Of a DNA stretch of 64,000 bases, positions 55,364-63,025 are shown piece by piece. A program made the position numbers and the translations under genes. The notes beneath the pieces are model-generated. The model was not told the DNA's origin. It worked only from the letters and a program-made list of their open reading frames with translations, and searched no databases. The stretch is from Spongiactinospora sp. TRM90649 (GTDB lineage Bacteria; Actinomycetota; Actinomycetes; Streptosporangiales; Streptosporangiaceae), in contig NZ_JARLTC010000012.1 of assembly GCF_029382225.1 (NCBI RefSeq), positions 62,001 through 126,000 of the forward strand, given 5' to 3'. Numbering within the stretch: the stretch's first letter is position 1; each line of letters begins with the position of its first letter.

Positions 55364-56200
55364 TCAGGTGGCGCTGCGGATCACCATCAGCGGGCAGGGG
55401 GACTCGTGCAGCAGGGCCTGGCTGACCGAGCCGATCAGCAGGCCGGCGAAGGTGCCGTGCCCGCGTGAGCCGACCACCAGGAGGTCGGCGCCGGTCGCGG
55501 CCTGGCGCAGGGCGCGGATCGGGTGGTCGTGGACGCTTTCCTCGGTCACGTTCACGCTGGGGTGGCGGGCGCGGTGGCTCGCCAGGATGTCGGTGAGGGA
55601 CAGCGGCTCGTACTCCGGCTCGTCCCCGGCGAAGCGGGGGTCGCCCTCCCAGGGCCAGTTCCACGCGTGGACGGCACGCAGCTCGGCGCCCCGCAGTTCG
55701 GCCTCCGCGAACGCGGAGGACAGCACCCGGTCGCTGTGCGCCGAGCCGTCCACGCCGACCACGACCTCGGCCCTGGGCCGGGACGGCAGTTCGCGCACCA
55801 CGACCACGTCGCAGGCGGCGTGCCCGGCCACGCCGTAGGCGACGGACCCGAGCAGCAGCCCGCGCACCCCGCCCAGGCCGTGGCTGCCGATGACCATCAG
55901 CTCGGCCTCACCCGCCGCGCCGATCAGGGCGGCGCGCGGGTCGCCGGGCAGCAGCCTGCCGCTGACGGCGATGCCCGGCCGTTCGCGCCGCGCCCGCTCC
56001 TCGGCGGTGTTCAGCACGCTCTGCCCGCCCTCGCGCATCCACGCGGCCACCTCGGCGTAACGGCCGGTGGCCGGTTCGCAGGCCCAGGCCGGGATCGCGT
56101 GGGCGACCAGCAACGGCGTGTCGCGCAGGGCCGCCTCTCTCGCCGCCCATCCGACGGCTTCAAGTCCGGCCCGCGACCCGTCCACTCCAACAATGATCAC
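55364..56200 (-). CDS. universal stress protein, tandem UspA domains
   Basis: A 278-residue two-domain Usp. Both domains show the ATP-binding loop: GSHGLGGVRGLLLGSVAYGV in the first and GSRGHGTFAGLLIGSVSQAL in the second. The start is GTG 56200 (IIVGVDGSRAG follows) because GGGGAGA precedes it; the frame upstream is non-conserved. A DosR-type box lies 76 bases before it, shared with the divergent Rv1733c-like gene. Confidence 0.93.
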   Translation of the reverse strand: MIIVGVDGSRAGLEAVGWAAREAALRDTPLLVAHAIPAWACEPATGRYAEVAAWMREGGQSVLNTAEERARRERPGIAVSGRLLPGDPRAALIGAAGEAELMVIGSHGLGGVRGLLLGSVAYGVAGHAACDVVVVRELPSRPRAEVVVGVDGSAHSDRVLSSAFAEAELRGAELRAVHAWNWPWEGDPRFAGDEPEYEPLSLTDILASHRARHPSVNVTEESVHDHPIRALRQAATGADLLVVGSRGHGTFAGLLIGSVSQALLHESPCPLMVIRSAT

Positions 56201-56275
56201 GTCGTCTCCCCGGTCGGTTCCTCCTACCGTCACTCCTTTCGGCCTGCCCGCGACAGGGTCATAGGGCACCGGACG

Positions 56276-56295
56276 GAAGGGACTTTATCCCCAAT
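56276..56295. promoter_or_regulatory. candidate DosR/OsdR-type box between the Usp and Rv1733c-like genes
   Basis: GAAGGGACTTTATCCCCAAT aligns with the DosR consensus at about 13 of 20 positions; the core GGGACTTTA is exact. It serves a divergent pair of hypoxia-type genes. Confidence 0.45.
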
Positions 56296-56419
56296 TTTCG
56301 GCACAACCGGATCGGCGACACGAGCGAGGGGGCCGAACGTCCTCCGCCCGCCATGGCCAAAGTCCCTGGATCATGTGCCGCAGGAGGCGAAGGATGGTGC
56401 CGGAGACGAGGTGATCCGC

Positions 56420-57004
56420 ATGCGGTCATGGGTGGAACGGGCGGCGCGGCGAGTCCGGCTGTACCGGCCCGACGGCAACCCGCTGCGCAGGACGGTGGAC
56501 CGTGTGGAGTCCGCCGTCGTGGCGGCCGCGGTCACGCTGACCGTGGCGAGCGTCCCCGTCGGCGTCACCATGGGAATGGCGATCCACGAAGGGGAGCTGG
56601 CCGCCGAACGGGCCGGCCGCTGGGTCACCGGACACCTGGTGACCGACGCGCCGAAGCTCCCGTGGGTGTCGGCCGATGGCACGTCCGTCCCGGTGCTCGC
56701 GCCGGTGCGCTGGCGGGAGGCCGACGGGAGGGTGGTGACCGTCCGCGCCGTGGTGCCGCGCGTCGCGAAGGCGGGCGCGGCCGTACAAGTCTGGCTGGAC
56801 CCCGCCGGGAATCCGGTCACCGACCCTCCGGACCGCACCAGGAGCGCGGCCCGCGCGGTCGCCGCCGGAGCGGGCGTCCCGATCGGTACGGCGGGCGTGC
56901 TGCTCCTCGTGTACGCCGCCGCCCGCCTGGAGCTCGACCGCCGCCGCTCCGCCGCCTGGGCGCGCTCCTGGGAGATCGCCCAGCGGGGCCACCGGACGGT
57001 GTGA
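56420..57004 (+). CDS. Rv1733c-like membrane protein
   Basis: A 194-residue protein with two transmembrane helices (SAVVAAAVTLTVASVPVGVT and GVPIGTAGVLLLVYAAARLE) around an extracytoplasmic domain, in the layout of Rv1733c, a DosR-regulated antigen of M. tuberculosis. NPLRRTVDRVESAV before helix one and the tail SAAWARSWEIAQRGH are typical. The ATG 56420 has GAGGTGATC upstream; an in-frame GTG at 56411 with GGAG is nearly as good. Function unknown. Confidence 0.8.
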   Translation: MRSWVERAARRVRLYRPDGNPLRRTVDRVESAVVAAAVTLTVASVPVGVTMGMAIHEGELAAERAGRWVTGHLVTDAPKLPWVSADGTSVPVLAPVRWREADGRVVTVRAVVPRVAKAGAAVQVWLDPAGNPVTDPPDRTRSAARAVAAGAGVPIGTAGVLLLVYAAARLELDRRRSAAWARSWEIAQRGHRTV

Positions 57005-57048
57005 CTCCCCTCCCGGTGGCCCCGCCGGATCGCCTCACACGTCCAGCC

Positions 57049-57915
57049 TCACACGTCCAGCTCGTGCGACCGCACCACGGCCACCGTGCAGCGGGCGTGG
57101 TGCAGCACGGCCCGGCTGACCGAGCCGAGCAGCGCCGAGCGGACCGGCCCCCGCCCGTGCGAGCCCACCACCAGCAGGTCGCACGTCGCCGACGCCCCGA
57201 CGAGCGCGGGCACCGGATGCGTGTCGCTGATCTCCTCGGTCACCTCGACCTGCGGATACTTCTCCCGCCACACGTCGAGCCGCTGGACGGCGGCGCGGCG
57301 CCGCTCCTCGCGGATCTCGTCGGCGGCGATCACCGTCTCGGGGCTGATGACGTGCGCGGGCGTCTGCCAGGCGTGCACGGCGTGCAGCGTCGCGCCGCGC
57401 AGCCACGCCTGCTCGACGGCGTAGGCGAGCGCGGGCTCGCACGCGTCGGAGTCGTCCAGGCCGACCACGACACGGTAGTACCGGTCCCGTTCCACGTCGC
57501 GGACCACCACGACCGGACAGCGGGCCTGGCCCGCGACCCGGCTGCTCACCGAGCCCAGCACCGCTCCGGCGAACGCGCCGAGCCCCCGGCTGCCGACCAC
57601 GATCTCGACCGCGCCGTCCCGTTCGCGCAGCACGTGCGCCGGGGCTCCCTCGCACACCTCCGTGGTCACCCTGACCAGCGGCCGGTGGCCCCGGGCGATG
57701 GCCTCCGCGTCGGCGAGCGCCGCCCGCGCCTCTTCGACCGCCCGGTCAGGTCCCCTCCATTCGGCCGGGAACCGCCGGATCTCGTACGGCGTGCGATCCA
57801 CGGCCGCGACGATGTGCAACCGCGTGGCCATCCGCACGGCGTCCTCGGCCGCCCACCGGACCGCCGCGCCCGCCTGAGCCGAGCCGTCCACGCCCACCAC
57901 TATCGGAGATGACAT
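57049..57915 (-). CDS. universal stress protein, tandem UspA domains
   Basis: A 288-residue two-domain Usp. Loops GSRGLGAFAGAVLGSVSSRV and GSHGRGPVRSALLGSVSRAV are both complete, so both halves could bind ATP. The ATG at 57915 follows GGAGG. The last codons and stop are followed by a second copy of the 13 bases CTCACACGTCCAG (57034-57060), a small tandem duplication. It is divergent from the XRE-PPOX gene with a DosR-type box between. Confidence 0.93.
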   Translation of the reverse strand: MSSPIVVGVDGSAQAGAAVRWAAEDAVRMATRLHIVAAVDRTPYEIRRFPAEWRGPDRAVEEARAALADAEAIARGHRPLVRVTTEVCEGAPAHVLRERDGAVEIVVGSRGLGAFAGAVLGSVSSRVAGQARCPVVVVRDVERDRYYRVVVGLDDSDACEPALAYAVEQAWLRGATLHAVHAWQTPAHVISPETVIAADEIREERRRAAVQRLDVWREKYPQVEVTEEISDTHPVPALVGASATCDLLVVGSHGRGPVRSALLGSVSRAVLHHARCTVAVVRSHELDV

Positions 57916-57998
57916 CGCGAACCTCCTTCTCCCCCTCCATTCGACGACGGCGCGGGCCCACGTCCCAGGTCCACAGGTCCCCGCTCCGCCGCGTGAAG

Positions 57999-58018
57999 TC
58001 CGGGCCCTTGGTCCCTGG
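57999..58018. promoter_or_regulatory. candidate DosR/OsdR-type box between the Usp and XRE-PPOX genes
   Basis: TCCGGGCCCTTGGTCCCTGG matches the DosR consensus at about 13 of 20 positions, with intact GGG and GTCCC half sites. It lies 84 and 88 bases from the two divergent starts. Confidence 0.4.
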
Positions 58019-58105
58019 CAGTCCGGTCGGACGCCTCTTAGGACCGCCTTTCCCGGGCAGATAGCGTCTGTTTCGCGACTTCGCCACCGGACTGGAGGAC
58101 CAACG

Positions 58106-58783
58106 ATGCCCACGAGGAGAACACCGCCCGCGCCCGGCGATCTCGGCCGCCGGATCGCCCACCACCGCAACGAGAGCGGGCTGAGCCGCGACGAGGTGGC
58201 CGCGCGCACGGGGGTGGACGCCGGATACGTGGAGTACCTGGAGGAGACGACGGCCCGCCCGACCGACGGGATGCTGCTGAAGATCGCCCGCGCCCTCGGC
58301 ACCACGCCGGAGGAACTGCTCGGCGGCGAGCTGGAGCACCCGCCCGGCGGTGGCGGCCCGGCCAGGGAGCCGGTGCTCACTGCGCTCACCGAGCAGGAGT
58401 GCCTGCGCCTGATCGCCCCCGGCGGGGTCGGCCGGATCGCCTTCGACGGCCGGACCGGCATCACCGTCATCCCGGTCAACTACCGCACCGGCGACGGCGG
58501 GGCCGTGGTGTTCCGCACCCGCTACGGCGGCGTGATCGACGAGGACCTGCGCACCGGCCTGGAGGGCGTGGAATTCAAGATCGCCTTTGAGGTCGACCGG
58601 ATCGACGAGGCGCACAGCGCGGGCTGGAGCGTCCTCATCCAGGGGCCGATCCACCACATCACCGAAGCGGAACTGGCCGGCGTCACCGGGCTCGGCGTGG
58701 AGCCGTGGGCCGGCGGCGAGCGCGACCTCTACGTCCGTATCGCGCCGCACCGCGTCACCGGCCGCCGTATCGCGAACTTCTGA
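58106..58783 (+). CDS. XRE-PPOX fusion protein
   Basis: A 225-residue protein joining an HTH (LGRRIAHHRNESGLSRDEVA, ARTGVDAGYVEYLEE) to a pyridoxamine-phosphate-oxidase split barrel (CLRLIAPGGVGRIAFDGRTG, VIPVNYRTGDGGAVVFRTRY, YVRIAPHRVTGRRIANF). The fusion suggests a flavin- or F420-sensing regulator. The ATG follows GGAGGACC. It relates to the free PPOX protein at 29601 and sits among the hypoxia genes. Confidence 0.9.
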   Translation: MPTRRTPPAPGDLGRRIAHHRNESGLSRDEVAARTGVDAGYVEYLEETTARPTDGMLLKIARALGTTPEELLGGELEHPPGGGGPAREPVLTALTEQECLRLIAPGGVGRIAFDGRTGITVIPVNYRTGDGGAVVFRTRYGGVIDEDLRTGLEGVEFKIAFEVDRIDEAHSAGWSVLIQGPIHHITEAELAGVTGLGVEPWAGGERDLYVRIAPHRVTGRRIANF

Positions 58784-58793
58784 CGGGAACCCC

Positions 58794-58816
58794 TCCCGGC
58801 ACGACCGGGGCCGGGA
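58794..58816. terminator. hairpin between XRE-PPOX and hypD-like genes
   Basis: TCCCGGC (58794-58800) and GCCGGGA (58810-58816) form a 7-bp stem with a 9-base loop between two convergent genes. Confidence 0.5.
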
Positions 58817-58823
58817 CCCGCCG

Positions 58824-59759
58824 TCACGCTGGGGCTCCGGCCAGGTCGCCGACGCCGAAGCGCGCCGCCGCGTCGAAGGCGGCGTACTCGGCGGCGAGGG
58901 CCAGCCCGCCGTCCGGGATGATCCCGAGCCGCCGGGAGCGGCCCGCCGTGACGCGGAAGACGCGTCCGGCCAGTTCGCGCGCCGCGATGTTGCCGGTACG
59001 GCCGACCGCCCGCGCGTACCCGTTCTCCACCTCCGCGCGCCCGCTCGCGAGCTGCCGGACCGCCATCAGCACGCCGTCCAGCAGCTCCAGCGGCGCGGCC
59101 CCGGTCACCACGATCGGCGTCCGGTGCGTGGCGGCGAGCGGCTCGTAGCCCGCCCAGCCGGTCACGGCGCACACGCGTCCGGGGGCCAGGAACGCCGTGT
59201 TCCCCTCAGACGGCAGGGCGAGCGCCGCCGCCGTCGCGGGCAGCGCCAGGAGGTGGCCGGTCAGCAAGGTGAGGTTGCGCAGGCCCAGCTCGGCGGCGTG
59301 CAGCACGGCGGTGGCGGTGGCGGTGGCGGTCGTCTCGCAGCCGGTCGCGAAGAAGACCACCTCGCTCCGGGGGGTCTCCACGGCCAGCCGCACGGCGTCG
59401 AAGGGGCCGGGCACGGCCCGCACGTCCGCGCCGCGCGCCCGCAGTGCCGCGAGGCCGGTCTCCGTGCCGGGGACCTCCAGCATGTCGGCGGAGGTCGTGA
59501 GGATCACGCCGGGGTGCGCGGCGACGGCCAAGGCCCGGTCGATCACCTCGGGCGGAGTGCCGCAGATCGGGCAGCCCGGCCCGTGGACGAGCCGTGACCC
59601 GCTCGGCAGGAGGTCGCCGAGCCCGCGCGCGGCCAGGCCGTGCGTCCGCGCGCCGCACATCTCCGTGATCGTCCACGGGGCGGCGGTGAAGGTGTGGATC
59701 GCCTTGAGCAGGGCGCCCGCCAGCAGGGGGTCGCGCTGCTCATCCAGGAATCCCACCAT
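58824..59759 (-). CDS. HypD-like protein lacking the C-terminal iron-sulfur region
   Basis: A 311-residue relative of hydrogenase maturation factor HypD, which assembles the Fe(CN)2CO group with HypC. Kept: the catalytic Cys in MCGARTH (CGGQTH in HypD), the GPGCPIC pair, ATGCETT, VCAVTGWAGYEP, RAEVENGYARAVGRTGN and LGIIPDGGLAL. Missing: the last 60 or so residues that bring the [4Fe-4S] cysteines. The ORF ends cleanly at a stop, so it is a short form. No other hyp or hydrogenase gene is nearby. AAAAGG precedes ATG 59759, and a DosR-type box lies 53 bases upstream. Confidence 0.85.
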   Translation of the reverse strand: MVGFLDEQRDPLLAGALLKAIHTFTAAPWTITEMCGARTHGLAARGLGDLLPSGSRLVHGPGCPICGTPPEVIDRALAVAAHPGVILTTSADMLEVPGTETGLAALRARGADVRAVPGPFDAVRLAVETPRSEVVFFATGCETTATATATAVLHAAELGLRNLTLLTGHLLALPATAAALALPSEGNTAFLAPGRVCAVTGWAGYEPLAATHRTPIVVTGAAPLELLDGVLMAVRQLASGRAEVENGYARAVGRTGNIAARELAGRVFRVTAGRSRRLGIIPDGGLALAAEYAAFDAAARFGVGDLAGAPA

Positions 59760-59811
59760 TCAACCTTTTCGCCCCCGGGCGAGGCCGGTTCAGTGCCGGA
59801 AGGCATTCCCG

Positions 59812-59831
59812 GCCGGGCCCAAAGTCCCGAA
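59812..59831. promoter_or_regulatory. candidate DosR/OsdR-type box upstream of the hypD-like gene
   Basis: GCCGGGCCCAAAGTCCCGAA agrees with the DosR consensus at about 16 of 20 positions, and its right half AAAGTCCCGAA is exact. It is the best copy in the window. Confidence 0.55.
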
Positions 59832-59987
59832 ACGGTCAAACGGCGCACGTGGCGAAAGTGGGCACTGGGGCAATCGCCGCGTGGCGGTACTTGTGTGGCC
59901 GGAGGTACAGCGGACCATGGCTCGATTCGCACGGTGATGAGATGGATGCTGAAAGTGACACCGGTTGACAGCGAAAGGAACCGCTTC

Positions 59988-60296
59988 ATGCCAACCGCAC
60001 GCATCGCCGCAGGCCAGAGCACCCCCGGCCAGGGCTGGGTGGCCTACGGCGCGAACGGCATCTACATCGACGTGGACACCACGGCGGCCCGGTTCACCGG
60101 CTCCCCCGTCTACGTGACCTCCATCGGCAGCACCGGCGGCAGCCAGTGGAACCTGGTCGGCCCGAGCGCGGTCTACAGCGCCACGGCCACCAGGTTCCGC
60201 GTCTACGTCCAGTGGAAGGACGGCTCGGCGCTGACCCCGGCGACCGCGCAGAGCTACGGGTGGTTCATCAACTGGGTCGGCTACGACAATCCCTGA
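59988..60296 (+). CDS. small beta-rich protein of unknown family
   Basis: A 102-residue protein with no signal peptide: GWVAYGANGIYIDVDTTAAR, SPVYVTSIGSTGGSQWNLVG, TATRFRVYVQWKDGSALTPA and WFINWVGYD. Alternating aromatic and small residues suggest a beta sandwich similar to sugar-binding (H-type lectin-like) or tail-fibre domains, though I cannot assign a family. The ATG at 59988 follows AAAGGAA. It lies behind the DosR-type box at 59812, 157 bases away. Confidence 0.7.
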   Translation: MPTARIAAGQSTPGQGWVAYGANGIYIDVDTTAARFTGSPVYVTSIGSTGGSQWNLVGPSAVYSATATRFRVYVQWKDGSALTPATAQSYGWFINWVGYDNP

Positions 60297-60313
60297 CGCC
60301 CCCGGGGGCGGGA

Positions 60314-61270
60314 TCAGCGGGCCGCGCGGCGGGCGCGGCCCGCGCCGATCACCGTCACCGTGCCGGCGAGCGTCAGCCCGGCGATCGCGGCGGCGGTCCA
60401 GAGGGTGACGCCGTCGGGGCTCAGCAGCGGCAGGCCGCGCAGCGCCTGCCACAGCGTCAGGAGGGTGAGGGCGGCGTATCCGGCCGAGGCGACGAGCACC
60501 AGCCGGGTCCGCACCACCTCGTCGCCCAGGACGGGCAGCCGCCGGGCCAGGTGCGCGAGCAGCACGGCCACCAGGGGCAGCGCCTGGAGGGCGTGGATGC
60601 CGATGAAGTGGGTGATCCGCAGGTCGCCGCCCGTGGTGCTCCAGCCGGTGACCGGCATGATCGGCCCGCCGTCCACGACGCCCACGCTGTGCGCGCCGAT
60701 GAGGCCACCGAAGTCTCCGCCGCGCATCGAGCCGCTCTGGGCCGTCGTGGGCCTGGTCATCATGAACGCCATCCCGATGCCGAACAGCGAGATCACCGTC
60801 CCGGCGCGCACCGCCCAGGTGAGCGGACGCCCGCCGATGCGCACCCGCACCAGGAAGACCGCGACCACCAGGTTGGCGAGCCAGAGCACGGCGATCGACG
60901 TGCCCATCACGCCCCACAGGACGGCGTCGAGCGGGGTGGCGACGTTGAAGTGGCTCTGGCGGCCCCGCACCACCTGGCCGACGATCACCACGTACTCGAT
61001 CAGCAGCGCGGCGGCGATGATCGCCGCGGCCCAGCGGACCAGCCGGTGGCGCGGCAGGTAGGCGATGAGCCAGGACCAGGTGAGGGCGTAGATCACGATC
61101 GAGACCGCGAACTTGAACGGCTTGGCCCAGATCGGCGCGCCGACCAGGACGCGCCCGTCGAGCAGCACACCGGCCAGCGAGACCAGCACGAACGGCGCGG
61201 TCACGGCCGCCACCACCAGCAGCGGCCGATGCCATCCTCGCAGGTCCGGCCAGGTGATCGTGTCGTGCAT
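60314..61270 (-). CDS. polytopic membrane protein of unknown function
   Basis: A 318-residue protein with about eight transmembrane helices (for example VVAAVTAPFVLVSLAGVLLD, FAVSIVIYALTWSWLIAYLP, AIIAAALLIEYVVIVGQVVR). His residues lie in helices and at their ends (THFIGIHALQALP), reminiscent of heme- or copper-handling membrane proteins, but no family can be stated. The ATG at 61270 is the first after a stretch of divergent promoter facing the GlxA regulator. Confidence 0.8.
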   Translation of the reverse strand: MHDTITWPDLRGWHRPLLVVAAVTAPFVLVSLAGVLLDGRVLVGAPIWAKPFKFAVSIVIYALTWSWLIAYLPRHRLVRWAAAIIAAALLIEYVVIVGQVVRGRQSHFNVATPLDAVLWGVMGTSIAVLWLANLVVAVFLVRVRIGGRPLTWAVRAGTVISLFGIGMAFMMTRPTTAQSGSMRGGDFGGLIGAHSVGVVDGGPIMPVTGWSTTGGDLRITHFIGIHALQALPLVAVLLAHLARRLPVLGDEVVRTRLVLVASAGYAALTLLTLWQALRGLPLLSPDGVTLWTAAAIAGLTLAGTVTVIGAGRARRAAR

Positions 61271-61449
61271 CGGTGCCTCTCCGGTCGTGCGGAGCCGCGC
61301 GGGGCGCGCGGCGGAGTCCATGGCGGAAGCATCGGCCTGGCGGACGGCCAACCGGCCGGTACGGCGGGCGGCTCGTCCGATTCGCTGGGATTCCTGGCCG
61401 TGTCGCGCGGTTGCCGATGGTCCGTCCGGCCCGGCCTTACGGTGGAGGC

Positions 61450-62412
61450 ATGCGGCTGATCGTGATCGTCGGCTTCGACGGCATCGAGCTGGTGGACGTG
61501 GCCTGCGTGACGACCGGCTTCGACTACGCCAACCGGATGGGCGCCGACCCGGCCTACCGGACGCTGTTCGCGACGCCGATGGGACGTCCCGTCCGCTGCG
61601 ACTCCGGCCTCGAACTGTCCGGGCAGGACCGGATCGACGCCGTGCGCGGCCCGATCGACACCCTGGTGGTCTCCGGCGGGCAGGGACACGAGGCCGCCGC
61701 CGCCAACCCCCGGCTCGTCGGCCAGGTGCGACGGCTGGCGGCGCTGGCACGCCGGGTCGCCTCGGTGTGCACCGGGGCCACCGTGCTCGCCGAGGCCGGG
61801 CTGCTCGACGGCCGCCGGGCCACCACCCACTGGTTCGAGGCGGACCAGCTCGCCACGCGATACCCGCGCGTGCGCGTCGATCCCGCGCCCGTCTTCGTCA
61901 GGGACGGCCCGGTCTCGACCTCCGGCGGGGTGACGGCGGCGCTGGACCTCACGCTGTCCTTCATCGAGGAGGACCACGGGGCCGAGATCGCCCGCCGGGT
62001 GGCCATGGGCACGGTCGCCTACCTGCAACGGCCCGGAGACGAGGCGCAGGTGAGCCTGTTCACCGCGATCCCGCACGCCGACCGGCTGCTGGTGCGGAAG
62101 GTCATCGATCACGTGGCCGGGCACCTGGCAGAGGATCTCGGCGTGGCCCGGCTGGCCGCGTTCGCCGGGGTCAGCGAACGCCATCTGAGCAGGCTGTTCG
62201 CCGAGCACGTCGGCCGTACGCCCACGCGCGTGGTCCGCGACGCGCGGCTGCGGGCGGCCTCCCGGCTGCTCACCTCGACCCGCGAACCGGTCGCCGGGAT
62301 CGCCCGGCGGTGCGGATTCGCCTCCGCCGAGTCCCTGCGGCAGGCATTCGTGACCTGGGCGGGCGTCTCGCCGTCCAGGTTCCGGGCCGCCGCCGTGGAA
62401 CCGCGCGAATGA
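61450..62412 (+). CDS. GlxA-type AraC family regulator
   Basis: A 320-residue regulator: an N-terminal DJ-1/PfpI-like domain (IVIVGFDGIELVDVACVTTG, SVCTGATVLAEAGLLDGRRA with the nucleophile-elbow Cys, TTHWFEAD) and a C-terminal pair of AraC HTH motifs (LARLAAFAGVSERHLSRLFA, IARRCGFASAESLRQAF). GGTGGAGG lies before ATG 61450. It may sense a small amide or amino-acid derivative and could control the divergent membrane protein. Confidence 0.92.
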   Translation: MRLIVIVGFDGIELVDVACVTTGFDYANRMGADPAYRTLFATPMGRPVRCDSGLELSGQDRIDAVRGPIDTLVVSGGQGHEAAAANPRLVGQVRRLAALARRVASVCTGATVLAEAGLLDGRRATTHWFEADQLATRYPRVRVDPAPVFVRDGPVSTSGGVTAALDLTLSFIEEDHGAEIARRVAMGTVAYLQRPGDEAQVSLFTAIPHADRLLVRKVIDHVAGHLAEDLGVARLAAFAGVSERHLSRLFAEHVGRTPTRVVRDARLRAASRLLTSTREPVAGIARRCGFASAESLRQAFVTWAGVSPSRFRAAAVEPRE

Positions 62413-62431
62413 CACCGGATAAGGTGGTTAC

Positions 62432-63025
62432 ATGCCGTCGAGAACACGGGTCCTGACGGGTCACGACGGGCAGCGGTTCGCCTTCGACCCGGGAAGCTTC
62501 TGCCTGGAGCTGCTGCTCACCGGCGGCCCCGGGAAGTTCGCGCGCCACGAGATCCTGCACACCCCCGACGACCTGGCCCGCTGGCTGGCCGACTCCCGGC
62601 TCGCCGCCGTCGCCCCGCTCGACGACCTGCGCATCGACCACTCCGAGCTGGCCGCGATCCGGCGGTTCCGCGACACGATGCTGACCGTCGCCCAGGCCAT
62701 GGCGCACGGCGAGCGGCCCGCCGCCGAGGCGCTTGACGTGGTCAACGAAGGCGCGACCGCGTTCCCCCGGCCGCGTATCGACCCGGCCACCGGGAGCCGC
62801 GCCTGGGCGGGGCCGGTGACCGGCGCACAGATCCTCGGGGCCGCCGCGGCCGACGCCATCGACATGCTCACCGGCCCCCACAGGGACCGGATCCGCGAAT
62901 GCGCGGCCTCCGACTGCCTGCTGCTGTTCCTCGACACCTCGCGCCCCGGCAGGCGGCGCTGGTGCTCGATGGAGCGCTGCGGCAACCGGCAGAAGGTCAG
63001 CGCCTACCGCGCCCGCCGGGCCTGA
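62432..63025 (+). CDS. CGNR zinc-finger protein
   Basis: A 197-residue ABATE/CGNR-domain protein: an N-terminal helical stress-sensing domain and a C-terminal zinc finger, ECAASDC then RRRWCSMERCGNRQKVSAYR, with four Cys and the CGNR-type signature. Members are candidate transcription factors. It follows the GlxA regulator by 20 bases and may be cotranscribed. It overlaps the convergent DUF2156 gene by 29 bases. Confidence 0.92.
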   Translation: MPSRTRVLTGHDGQRFAFDPGSFCLELLLTGGPGKFARHEILHTPDDLARWLADSRLAAVAPLDDLRIDHSELAAIRRFRDTMLTVAQAMAHGERPAAEALDVVNEGATAFPRPRIDPATGSRAWAGPVTGAQILGAAAADAIDMLTGPHRDRIRECAASDCLLLFLDTSRPGRRRWCSMERCGNRQKVSAYRARRA

